Below are positions 18,626 to 26,673 of a stretch of 64,000 bases of DNA, piece after piece. How positions within the stretch are numbered: position 1 is the stretch's first letter; the number at the start of each line of letters is the position of its first letter. The notes under the pieces are model-generated. The model was not told the DNA's origin, searched no databases, and saw nothing but the letters and a program-made list of their open reading frames with translations. The stretch is from Sphingobacteriales bacterium 44-15. Its GTDB lineage: Bacteria; Bacteroidota; Bacteroidia; Chitinophagales; Chitinophagaceae. Position numbers and translations under genes: made by a program. Location: positions 270,925 through 334,924 of the forward strand of contig MKWG01000011.1 of the NCBI GenBank assembly GCA_001899685.1. Direction: 5' to 3'.

Positions 18626-18967
18626 TTATTCAACACCTGGCAAAGCAGTAATATCCGAGAGTAAATCGGGAAGGCGCAATTGTATGGTCTCCCAAACAAT
18701 AGCATTATTGATTCCAAAATAATCGTGGATGATAAAATTTCTGAAATCTTTGATGATTCGCCATTCAATATGTGGATATATCGTTTTATAGCTTTCCGGG
18801 ATACGTGAAGCGGCTTCGCCAATAATTTCAAAATTCCTTTCTACGGCGTGCCTGGTTTTAAGGTCAGCTTCATATTGCTCATAGCTGTAATTCAGCGTGT
18901 ATTGCAAAATGGTGGCAATGGCAATTTTAATATCGTCTATTAAAAGGGGAAGTGCTCTTTCAGACAC
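18626..18967 (-). CDS. hepT: HepT-like HEPN toxin (DUF86)
   Basis: This 113-aa all-helical protein is of the HEPN nuclease superfamily. The catalytic R-x4-H-x-Y motif is RNFIIHDY near residues 74-81. HepT toxins are RNases that are neutralised when the MntA partner AMPylates the Tyr. The start is GTG at 18967, overlapping the upstream mntA-like gene by 8 bp, as usual for this two-gene module. The pair lies between pepT and a decayed region and is likely accessory. Confidence 0.88.
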   Translation of the reverse strand: MSERALPLLIDDIKIAIATILQYTLNYSYEQYEADLKTRHAVERNFEIIGEAASRIPESYKTIYPHIEWRIIKDFRNFIIHDYFGINNAIVWETIQLRLPDLLSDITALPGVE

Positions 18968-19253
18968 GGATAAGGTTTTTTTCTACGAAGGGAAGGTATT
19001 TTTCCTTAATGCCCTTGCGGGACACAAGGTCTATTTTATTATGAAATGTATCTTCCAATTCATGTGCAAGCCGGATATATTTGAACCCGTCTATGCTATC
19101 GTGAAAATCTACCAAAATATCAATATCGCTATGTTCATTAAAATCTCCCCGGGCATACGAACCAAACAAGCCCAGTTCCGAAATAGGATAGCGTGTTTGT
19201 AATTCCACTTTCTTGGTAGACAAGATTTGCAGTATTTGGGAAGTGCTGTACAT
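18960..19253 (-). CDS. mntA: MntA-like nucleotidyltransferase antitoxin
   Basis: This 97-aa minimal nucleotidyltransferase carries the motif GLFGSYARGDFNEHSDIDILVDF (residues ~28-50), the G-S-x10-D-x-D signature of polymerase-beta-fold enzymes. In HepT/MntA modules it acts as antitoxin by transferring AMP to the toxin. It is the first gene of the pair and translation is coupled to hepT by an 8-bp overlap. A TAAATTTG box ends 4 nt before its ATG. Confidence 0.9.
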   Translation of the reverse strand: MYSTSQILQILSTKKVELQTRYPISELGLFGSYARGDFNEHSDIDILVDFHDSIDGFKYIRLAHELEDTFHNKIDLVSRKGIKEKYLPFVEKNLIRV

Positions 19254-19257
19254 ATCG

Positions 19258-19265
19258 CAAATTTA
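19258..19265 (-). promoter_or_regulatory. -7 box of the mntA-hepT module, 4 nt from ATG
   Basis: Minus-strand TAAATTTG (19265-19258) matches TAnnTTTG and is separated from ATG by CGAT. No -33 TTG is visible. This spacing is the same as at lipB, the ABC-F gene, thyA and the GbsR-like gene. Confidence 0.5.
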
Positions 19266-19335
19266 AAAAAACTAATTAAAATTAAGATGAAAAGGTTCTA
19301 TACCACCTACGGAAATCAATCACGGTCTGCTTAGC

Positions 19336-19730
19336 TCACAAAACAGATGTGGCGCCTATTTTTTTACTGATATCCTTTAAAGCAAATTGCAGTTGCTTCA
19401 ATTCATCATAGGTAAAACTGCATACTTTACCATTAACTATATTACCATTGATCCGTTGGTAGAGCCAATGTCTTGTTTTATTAAAATACTCCTTGACCAC
19501 CTAAGAAAGGGAAACCATTTCAGATATATTCTTAAGTTTTTTTTAAGGGACAATTCTTTTTTAATAGTCAAAAGATCCTGTTGTATACCGGACAACTCTT
19601 TTTGTATCAGACCGGATAAGTGTTTTTGAGCTTCCGGATTGCTCTTATACTTTTTATATACTTTTCTGAGCCCGGTATCGAATTTTGGTGTACCAGCCAA
19701 CGTAATTAAATTTTCCAGTTCCTTTTCCAT
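19336..19730 (-). pseudogene. DUF5053-like gene with a frameshift and a nonsense codon
   Basis: The frame from 19730 begins MEKELENLITLAGTPKFDTG and is intact to an 8-A run near 19540. Past that run the reading frame turns to unrelated sequence, while another frame reads VVKEYFNKTRHWLYQRINGN and then VNGKVCSFTYDELKQL, ending at 19336-19338. That second part resembles the C-terminal block of DUF5053 proteins of Bacteroidota phages and plasmids, from memory of the family. Adding one A to the run would join both parts, apart from a TAG codon just before VVKEYF. So I infer two lesions: a 1-nt deletion and a Tyr-to-stop change. Confidence 0.6.
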
Positions 19731-19828
19731 GATAAACTTTTTAAATCTTCAAGCAATTTTCTTAGTTCGTTGATGGTGTCGGGAATAAAATCTATCTGGC
19801 TTTGAACAAATGTTGTATCCATTTCCAT
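19706..19828 (-). CDS. Possible small protein, 40 aa
   Basis: An open frame of 40 codons (MEMDTTFVQSQIDFIPDTIN..., then ELRKLLEDLKSL) precedes the DUF5053-like pseudogene and overlaps its start by 25 bp. It reads like an amphipathic helix. It lies in a decayed region, so it may itself be a remnant. No family is recognised. Confidence 0.25.
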   Translation of the reverse strand: MEMDTTFVQSQIDFIPDTINELRKLLEDLKSLSWKRNWKI

Positions 19829-19891
19829 TACTTCAGGCAGCCTGATAAAATTTTCAGCTTTTTCTTATGCAATTCAATAAGCCCGGCTATA

Positions 19892-21583
19892 TCATTGCCA
19901 GATACTTTTTAATTCATACACTTCAAGACTCGAAATTTTTGCAGTGCCGCCTTTGACAGATAATGATAAGGAGCGATCGCTGTCATCAATATTAATATTT
20001 ACGGGCATGAACATTAATCCATTATTTGCAAATATTTCAAGCCCGGTCCTGTCTGCATATATCAACAGAGTAAGTTTGCCATTTTGCAGGGGTGCAGGCG
20101 CTTTTACTCCATCTGCTACCAGTTGCTGGGCGGCGACATTATATATTACCGCCACTCCGCGAATATTAAGCGCTACTTCCTTTGCTTTGCCCGGCGTTAT
20201 TTCCACATGTATCTCTGCCAGTTCAATATTGATGTCTTTTAACGGATTCGCACTGTTTTCCTTAAGGGTTTTATTGCCTGCCTTATATATTTTACCGCTG
20301 CGAAGACGCTCTGCTTCTTTTACCGGCATCCGTGTAAGCCTGATACCCTCCGGTGTTTTTACCAGCTTATGCTCCATCGGTAAGCTCATGGACTGGTTGA
20401 AGTCCATATCATCTTCAGCGGTATTAGTACGCCACCAGCCTATCTCAATGCGGCGCCCTGTGGGTTCATCGCTAAAGGTTTGCGGCGCATAAAACCCCCG
20501 TCCGTGCTGGTTTTGCAGCTTTCTTTCTTCTTCGGTAAATGTAGTGCCGTCAAAGCTGCCGACAGCATATTCGGTGTTAGCGCCGGTAAGCACCCATTTT
20601 TTCACACCATCCATACCCTGTACTGGCAGTTCATAAAATTCCGGACATTCATACAGGTAGCGGTCGTTACCTATGCCGCCATAAGTGATGCTGGCAGGCG
20701 TCCAGTTTTTAAGATCGGGCGAAGTAAGGAACTGTATACTGTGCTGCTCATTATTTCCACGTTCTACCCACAACACCATGACCCATTGCTTTGCAGGCTC
20801 ATACCATATTACTTTGGGATCCCGGTTTTCTTTGTTGATGCGGGGCACTACGGCTTTATCGTACCAGTGGAAATTGCGGCCGTCAGTGCTCCAGGTCATA
20901 TATTGCCCCCAGCCTCTTGCACCGGTATGGAACATTACCATTGCGGGCTTACCGTTTTCACCTAAGCCGCTGGTATTATTTTTATCTACAACAGCGCCAC
21001 CGCTGAACACAGGTCCCCCCTGGTTGGGGTGTATGGCGTCATCTAATTCAGCCCAGTGTACCAGGTCTTTACTAACAGCATGCCCCCAGGTCATATTACC
21101 CCAGTTGCGGCCGTAAGGATTGTGCTGGAAAAATAAATGGTATTCCCCGTTGAAATATACCATGCCGTTGGGATCGTTGGTCCACCCTCGTTTGGGTGAA
21201 AAATGGAACTGCGGCCGAAGCTTTTCTTTGTATTCATTGGCATTGGTGTCTGCATCACTTTGCATTACCGGGTCAAATACTTTTGATGCGGCGGATACTT
21301 TATCTACCCTCAGCTCAATCTGCTTCCCTTTCCATTCATCAATGCGCATATATGCATACCAGTCTGGTTTGTCTTCTGCCAGCTCCATATCCCAGAAGCG
21401 GGTATTCACGCCATCGACCCAAAGTTCAAGATTGCGTTTGGTTGCGCCATTCTTTACCGGTAGCACCAGGTATTTCTTTTCTGCTGTAAAATACGTGCTG
21501 ATATTCCTGGTAGGTTGCTCCTGGGCAAAGCCAGGCAGCATAACTGAAACAAACAGGCAGGCTGTGAGCAATTTGTATATCAT
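19892..21583 (-). CDS. Exported glycoside hydrolase family 32 (fructanase/levanase type)
   Basis: This 563-aa enzyme has a signal peptide (residues 1-20, ending GFAQ). An N-terminal beta domain (~25-110) of the kind found before Bacteroidota fructanases comes next. GH32 motifs are WTNDPNGMVYFNGEYHLFFQHNP (~134, nucleophile Asp in NDPNG), FSGGAVVD (~193), NRDPKVIWYEP (RDP motif, transition-state stabiliser) and YECPEFYEL (EC motif, acid/base Glu). A C-terminal beta sandwich completes the chain. It should release fructose from fructans or sucrose in the periplasm or outside the cell. No SusC/SusD pair or fructokinase is near it, so it looks like a stand-alone gene. Confidence 0.93.
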   Translation of the reverse strand: MIYKLLTACLFVSVMLPGFAQEQPTRNISTYFTAEKKYLVLPVKNGATKRNLELWVDGVNTRFWDMELAEDKPDWYAYMRIDEWKGKQIELRVDKVSAASKVFDPVMQSDADTNANEYKEKLRPQFHFSPKRGWTNDPNGMVYFNGEYHLFFQHNPYGRNWGNMTWGHAVSKDLVHWAELDDAIHPNQGGPVFSGGAVVDKNNTSGLGENGKPAMVMFHTGARGWGQYMTWSTDGRNFHWYDKAVVPRINKENRDPKVIWYEPAKQWVMVLWVERGNNEQHSIQFLTSPDLKNWTPASITYGGIGNDRYLYECPEFYELPVQGMDGVKKWVLTGANTEYAVGSFDGTTFTEEERKLQNQHGRGFYAPQTFSDEPTGRRIEIGWWRTNTAEDDMDFNQSMSLPMEHKLVKTPEGIRLTRMPVKEAERLRSGKIYKAGNKTLKENSANPLKDINIELAEIHVEITPGKAKEVALNIRGVAVIYNVAAQQLVADGVKAPAPLQNGKLTLLIYADRTGLEIFANNGLMFMPVNINIDDSDRSLSLSVKGGTAKISSLEVYELKSIWQ

Positions 21584-21629
21584 GGTTCAATTTGCAAATG
21601 AAGTACTGCCCGGCTATGCCAGGTACGGG

Positions 21630-21671
21630 AAGTGAAATGCTTCTTTCACTTTTGTCTTTTCACTTTTCACG
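21630..21671 (+). repeat. Heptanucleotide array downstream of gcvP
   Basis: AGTGAAA-TGCTTC-TTTCACT forms a 7-bp hairpin, followed by 7-nt words TTTCACT, TTTGTCT, TTTCACT, TTTCACG. It lies between the gcvP stop and the GH32 start on the minus strand. Confidence 0.7.
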
Positions 21672-21688
21672 ACACCATCCAGACTGTA

Positions 21689-24592
21689 TCAGCTCTTTTC
21701 TACTTCCATATAGCTTTCCACAGGTTCGCAGGTGCATACAAGATTACGGTCGCCATAAGTATTATTCACTCTCGAAACGCTGGGCCAAAACTTGTTCTGG
21801 ACTGTATAAGCCAGCGGGAAAGCAGCTTCCTGACGGGTATAGGAGTGCGTCCATTCGTTGGCGCAAACCACCTGCATCGTATGGGGCGCATTTTGCAGAG
21901 GGTTGTCTGTCTTATCGGACTTACCTTCTTCAATGGCTTTTATTTCGTGGTAAATGCTGATCATTGCTTCGCAAAAACGGTCAAGCTCTGCTTTGTCCTC
22001 GCTTTCGGTGGGCTCGATCATGATCGTGCCCGGCACGGGAAAGCTCAGTGTGGGGGCGTGGAATCCATAGTCCATCAGGCGCTTTGCCACATCTTCCGCT
22101 TCTATTCCTGTCTGGCTTTTGAAAGGTCTTATGTCTACAATAAATTCATGCGCGCAGGTGCCGTTGCTGCCAAGGTATAATATATCATAATATTTTTCCA
22201 GCCTTGCCCGCATATAGTTTGCGTTCAGGATGGCATATTCCGTAGCTGCTTTCACACCTTCTGCGCCAAGCATGCGGATATACCCGTAGCTTATCAGCAG
22301 TATGGATGCCGACCCGTAAGGCGCTGCGCTTACCGCATGGTATTGTGTATGCCCGTTGCTGTTAGCTGATGCCCCGGCAGCTATATGCGAAGGCAGGTAA
22401 GCGGTAAGGTGTTCTTTTACGCAGATCGGTCCCATTCCGGGGCCGCCGCCGCCATGCGGGATGGCAAATGTTTTGTGCAGGTTGAGGTGACATACATCGG
22501 CGCCTATTTCTCCCGGTGAAGTAAGACCGCATTGCGCATTCATATTGGCGCCGTCCATATATACCTGGCCGCCATTGCTATGCACTATATCGCATATCTG
22601 CCGGATGCTTTCTTCAAAAACACCGTGTGTGGATGGATAGGTAACCATCAGTGCGGCAAGAGAAGCAGCATATTGTTCGGCTTTGGCTTTGAGATCTGCC
22701 ACATCTATATGCCCTTCGCTATCGCTTTTTATCACCACCACTTTCAGCCCTGCCAGCACTGCCGACGCAGGATTGGTTCCGTGAGCCGAAATGGGGATCA
22801 GCACTACATTCCTGTGCCCTTCTCCCTTTGCCTTATGGAAATTCCTGATTGTGAGCAGACCGGCATATTCTCCCTGTGCACCGCTGTTGGGTTGCAGGCT
22901 GCAGGCATCCAGGCCGGTAATAGCGCAAAGGTATTTACCCAGCTCATCTGTTATCTGCCGGTACCCTTTTGTCTGATCCCGAGGGGCAAAAGGGTGGATA
23001 TGTGCAAATTCCGGCCAGCTTACCGGTATCATTTCCGATGCCGCATTCAGTTTCATGGTGCAGCTCCCGAGTGATATCATGGAAGTGACCAGTGACAGAT
23101 CTTTGTTTTCAAGGAACCTGATATACCGCATCATTTCGGTTTCACTGTGATGGGTATTAAACACAGAATGGACGAGGTAAGCCGACTGCCTTACTGCAAA
23201 AGCAGGAATATTTTCAAACATCAGTTCATCGCTAAAGGTTACAGACGCACCACTCTGACCGGAGGCTTCCGCAAATACATAGAGGATATCAAGTATATCT
23301 CTTTGTGATGTTGTTTCATCTATAGTAATGCCGATAAAGTTATCGTCAAAATACCGGAAGTTAATTTCATGTGCTTCTGCTATTTTTCTTATAGCGGTAA
23401 TATTGGTTGCCTGCACTTTGAGCGTGTCAAAATAATAACGGTTGGCATTGGTATATCCCAGGTCAGCCAGTCCTTCAGCAAGTGTTTTCGTAAGGAGGGT
23501 TACTCTTGACGCAATGTTTTTTAGCCCCTGAGGGCCATGATATACTGCGTACATTGCTGCCATGTTGGCCAGGAGCGCCTGGGCTGTGCAAATATTTGAA
23601 GTGGCTTTTTCTCTCTTGATATGTTGTTCTCTTGTCTGCAACGCCATGCGCAATGCTCTGTTGCCCTGCGCATCCACGCTGATGCCGATGATCCTGCCGG
23701 GCATTCCTCTTTTAAACTCATCTCTGGTTGCAAAGTAAGCGGCATGCGGACCGCCAAACCCCATGGGTACTCCAAACCGTTGTGCAGAGCCAACAGCCAC
23801 ATCAGCGCCGATCTCCCCGGGGCTGGTGAGCAGGGTGAGCGCAAGTATATCGGCAGCCACCACCACGTAACCATTCCGGTTGTGCACCTCCTCAATAAAG
23901 CTGCGGTAATCTTCAATGCTGCCGTTGCCGTTGGGATATTGCACTATAGCGCCGAAATAACTGTCATCTATATGCGCAGTTGTATAATCTCCGGTTACCA
24001 GTTGTATACCTATCGGCTCGGCACGTGTTGCAAGCACATCCTGTGTTTGAGGAAATATTGCCTGATCCACAAAAAACCTGGGTTTGCTGATCTTGTCTGT
24101 TTTATTGATATGGTGAAAGAGCATTGCCATAGCTTCGGCAGCGGCAGTGCCTTCGTCCAGCAGGGAAGCATTGGCAAACGGCAGTCCCGTAAGATCTGCT
24201 ACCAGTGTCTGAAAATTAAGAAGACTCTCCAGGCGCCCCTGGGAGATCTCTGCCTGGTAAGGTGTATATTGGGTATACCAGCCCGGGTTTTCAAAAATGT
24301 TCCTTAAAATCACAGAGGGGGTAATAGTGCCATAATATCCCTGTCCTATATAGCTCTTAAACACTTTATTCCTGCGGGCTATTTTTTTGAGCTCGTGGAG
24401 ATACTCAAATTCATTCTGTACTGCGGGAAGTGCCGGGGGATGGTCGAACCGGATGGAAGCAGGGATCGTTTGATCTATCAGCGCTTCCAGGGACGAAACT
24501 CCTATGGTATCCAGCATTTCTCTTGTTTCAGCAGGATTGGGGCCGATATGACGGCGGCGAAATTCAGCGGACTGGGACTCAAATACGCTCAT
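21689..24592 (-). CDS. gcvP: Glycine dehydrogenase (decarboxylating), P protein of the glycine cleavage system
   Basis: This 967-aa single-chain P protein decarboxylates glycine and passes the aminomethyl group to lipoylated GcvH. The N-terminal half starts with [17 protein letters not shown] and carries [31 protein letters not shown] (~84-115). The PLP-lysine motif is [18 protein letters not shown] (~705-722), followed by [14 protein letters not shown]. Length equals other one-piece GcvP proteins; the gcvPA/gcvPB split form is excluded. gcvT and gcvH are not in the window. A heptanucleotide array follows the stop. Confidence 0.97.
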   Translation of the reverse strand: MSVFESQSAEFRRRHIGPNPAETREMLDTIGVSSLEALIDQTIPASIRFDHPPALPAVQNEFEYLHELKKIARRNKVFKSYIGQGYYGTITPSVILRNIFENPGWYTQYTPYQAEISQGRLESLLNFQTLVADLTGLPFANASLLDEGTAAAEAMAMLFHHINKTDKISKPRFFVDQAIFPQTQDVLATRAEPIGIQLVTGDYTTAHIDDSYFGAIVQYPNGNGSIEDYRSFIEEVHNRNGYVVVAADILALTLLTSPGEIGADVAVGSAQRFGVPMGFGGPHAAYFATRDEFKRGMPGRIIGISVDAQGNRALRMALQTREQHIKREKATSNICTAQALLANMAAMYAVYHGPQGLKNIASRVTLLTKTLAEGLADLGYTNANRYYFDTLKVQATNITAIRKIAEAHEINFRYFDDNFIGITIDETTSQRDILDILYVFAEASGQSGASVTFSDELMFENIPAFAVRQSAYLVHSVFNTHHSETEMMRYIRFLENKDLSLVTSMISLGSCTMKLNAASEMIPVSWPEFAHIHPFAPRDQTKGYRQITDELGKYLCAITGLDACSLQPNSGAQGEYAGLLTIRNFHKAKGEGHRNVVLIPISAHGTNPASAVLAGLKVVVIKSDSEGHIDVADLKAKAEQYAASLAALMVTYPSTHGVFEESIRQICDIVHSNGGQVYMDGANMNAQCGLTSPGEIGADVCHLNLHKTFAIPHGGGGPGMGPICVKEHLTAYLPSHIAAGASANSNGHTQYHAVSAAPYGSASILLISYGYIRMLGAEGVKAATEYAILNANYMRARLEKYYDILYLGSNGTCAHEFIVDIRPFKSQTGIEAEDVAKRLMDYGFHAPTLSFPVPGTIMIEPTESEDKAELDRFCEAMISIYHEIKAIEEGKSDKTDNPLQNAPHTMQVVCANEWTHSYTRQEAAFPLAYTVQNKFWPSVSRVNNTYGDRNLVCTCEPVESYMEVEKS

Positions 24593-24933
24593 ATATTAAG
24601 TAGTGTTAAATCAATCAAATTATAGCTGTGTGCTATCGTGAGATGTGAAATGATAAAGGTGAATAGGCAATGGGCAATAGTGAATTTCCCTTCGTTCACC
24701 ATTCACTATTCACTATTCACTATTCACCACATTTCACGTTTGACATAGCAATAGCTCATGCTTTAAAAAAGACGGGCAAAGTTACGAGGAAAGCCGCAGA
24801 TAAAATATAGATGTGCGCTGTATGCAGAATGATGTGGATAAGCAGGTTATGCAAACGTTTTAAATGAAAAAGGCAGAGGGTTAGATCATGACGAGGGTAG
24901 CATAAAGCGTGTTGCCATGTCTTTCGGCTACAG
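24593..24933. other. Gene-free gap with a folded repeat element
   Basis: This 341-bp gap upstream of gcvP contains repeat element E1 (24619-24756). From 24757 to 24933 I see no gene, promoter match or terminator that I would defend. Confidence 0.6.
24619..24756. repeat. Folded heptanucleotide element E1
   Basis: The left end CTGTGTGCTATCGTGA (24626-24641) and right end ACGTTTGACATAGCAATAGC are imperfect inverted copies of each other. Between them are 7-nt words of the GTGAATA type, then four tandem ATTCACT/ATTCACC words. The same outer ends recur at 34403-34519 and 62977-63080. Confidence 0.75.
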
Positions 24934-25899
24934 TTATGGGGTGCCCTTGGTCTTTCCCGATGAAGTGGGTATCCATGCAGGATGACCGGTCTGGCTTTCC
25001 TCATCAGAATTGCCGGATTCCTGCTGCCTCATTTCTTCGCTGGTGAGGCGGCTGCCGTCGTGGCTCCAGCCGGGAGGTCCGAAAAGATAGCCTATGCGCT
25101 CCCGCCAGCCAATATCCTTTCGGCGTATATCTTTCCATATACTGTTCCATTCGTGGAAGATGATCGTGCTGAAGTTCTCTTTTTCAATAGGCTTTGTCAA
25201 TCCATACCTGATAGGCTGATACTTGGCTTCGGGCAATTCTGCCTGGAAGGTCCCGAACATTTTGTCCCAGATGATAAGGAACATGCCCATATTCTTGTCT
25301 AAATATTTCGGGTTGGATGCATGATGCACACGGTGATGGGACGGGGTTACCAGGATATACTCAAGCCAGCCCATTTTGCGGATAAGCTTTGTATGCACAA
25401 ATATCCCCCATATCTGTGTGGCAGAATATATAAAAACTATATCAATGGGTCTGAATCCCATCAGCGCCAGCGGGATAAAATAAAAAAAGCGGTACAGGGG
25501 CTGGAATACTGATGAACGAAAGCCCACTGTAAAATTGAGATGCTCTGAAGAATGATGAGTTACATGTACCGCCCAAAACAATCTTATTTCATGGTCAAAA
25601 CGATGCAGCCAGTAATACAGGAAGTCTTCGAAGAGGAGCAGCAATATCCAGTATGTTACAATATTACTGAAAGAGATAAGCTGGTGCCGGTAGAAATAAT
25701 CAAGGATAACCAGGTATACTCCCCGGAACAAAAGATCTATTGCACCGTTGACTATCATGAGATAAAGATTGGCAACAGTATCCTTCCATGAGTACAACTT
25801 CCGGTGGCGGTAATTGCTCAGCAATACTTCAATGCCAATGATGATAATATAAACTGGCGTGCTTAAAAGAATCAATATTTGCTCACGAACGGAATCCAT
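24934..25899 (-). CDS. Fatty acid hydroxylase / sterol desaturase family membrane protein
   Basis: This 321-aa integral membrane di-iron protein has at least four hydrophobic segments (residues ~10-30, 45-65, 75-100, 140-160). The histidine clusters HRFDHEIRLFWAVHVTHHSSEHLN (~118-141) and TPSHHRVHHASNP (~203-215) are the three-box iron ligand pattern of the superfamily. Substrate cannot be predicted; relatives hydroxylate lipids or carotenoids. The C-terminal ~40 residues are polar and low in complexity (QQESGNSDEESQTGH). Divergent from the YkgJ-type gene. Confidence 0.88.
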   Translation of the reverse strand: MDSVREQILILLSTPVYIIIIGIEVLLSNYRHRKLYSWKDTVANLYLMIVNGAIDLLFRGVYLVILDYFYRHQLISFSNIVTYWILLLLFEDFLYYWLHRFDHEIRLFWAVHVTHHSSEHLNFTVGFRSSVFQPLYRFFYFIPLALMGFRPIDIVFIYSATQIWGIFVHTKLIRKMGWLEYILVTPSHHRVHHASNPKYLDKNMGMFLIIWDKMFGTFQAELPEAKYQPIRYGLTKPIEKENFSTIIFHEWNSIWKDIRRKDIGWRERIGYLFGPPGWSHDGSRLTSEEMRQQESGNSDEESQTGHPAWIPTSSGKTKGTP

Positions 25900-25978
25900 T
25901 GTTATTAAGAAGCCGCGAAATTAACTATAATGGATCAATTCTTATGTAAATTGCACTGGTTAACATGTATTAAATTTT

Positions 25979-26494
25979 ATGGAGAAAGGAGAGAATACTG
26001 CTGCGTTCGTATCGGGTGAATGGAAAAACAGGCAGTGGCAAAGAAAAGCGGCGGAGAGATATAAAACATATGCCCGTTTCCTGCAGAATCCTGATAAGAA
26101 AAAAGTGCTGAAGCTTTTGCCGGACCTGCATGAGGAGGCCTTTTCCCATATTGACTGCCTGCATTGCGCGGCCTGTTGCAAAAATTATTCTCCCCGGTTC
26201 AAGACGCCCGACATTAAGCGTATAAGTAAACACCTGAAGGTGAAAGAAAGTGTGTTTATTGATACCTACCTCAGGCTTGATGAAGAAGGCGATTATGTGG
26301 TTAAGCAAACACCCTGTCCTTTTTTAGGAGACGATAACCGGTGCAGCATCTATGATGTTCGTCCTTCCGACTGCGCGCGCTTTCCTTACACTGACGAGGA
26401 TGTGCTGGTCAACCGTGCCCGCATCACCCTGAAGAATTCCGGATTTTGTCCTGCAGTTTTTTATGTAATGGAGCGGCTGTTAGCGCTGAAATGA
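25979..26494 (+). CDS. YkgJ family cysteine cluster protein
   Basis: This 171-aa soluble protein has the cysteine cluster HIDCLHCAACCKNYSPRF (residues ~58-75) and a second group, TPCPFLGDDNRCSIYDVRPSDCARFPY (~106-132). This pattern defines the YkgJ/UPF0153 family and probably binds zinc or an iron-sulfur cluster. The biochemical function is not known. It stands alone between two unrelated genes. Confidence 0.88.
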   Translation: MEKGENTAAFVSGEWKNRQWQRKAAERYKTYARFLQNPDKKKVLKLLPDLHEEAFSHIDCLHCAACCKNYSPRFKTPDIKRISKHLKVKESVFIDTYLRLDEEGDYVVKQTPCPFLGDDNRCSIYDVRPSDCARFPYTDEDVLVNRARITLKNSGFCPAVFYVMERLLALK

Positions 26495-26495
26495 T

Positions 26496-26503
26496 TAAAT
26501 TTG
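26496..26503 (+). promoter_or_regulatory. -7 box upstream of the cation:proton antiporter
   Basis: TAAATTTG at 26496-26503 matches TAnnTTTG, directly after the YkgJ-type stop codon and 170 nt before the antiporter ATG. If real, the 5' leader would be long compared with others in this window; nothing else is evident in 26504-26673. Confidence 0.3.
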
Positions 26504-26673
26504 TACGATCCTGTGCAGATACGGCTTTCATCACAGCAATAGTATAATCCGACCCATCACGCGGCTTGCTTTTTCAACGACCGGCAGCGGACACCAGGGC
26601 GTATCTCACATTTTACTATGGATGTGCTTGTCATATTGCGCATCATTTGCATAAAAGCGATTATAATTTATTT

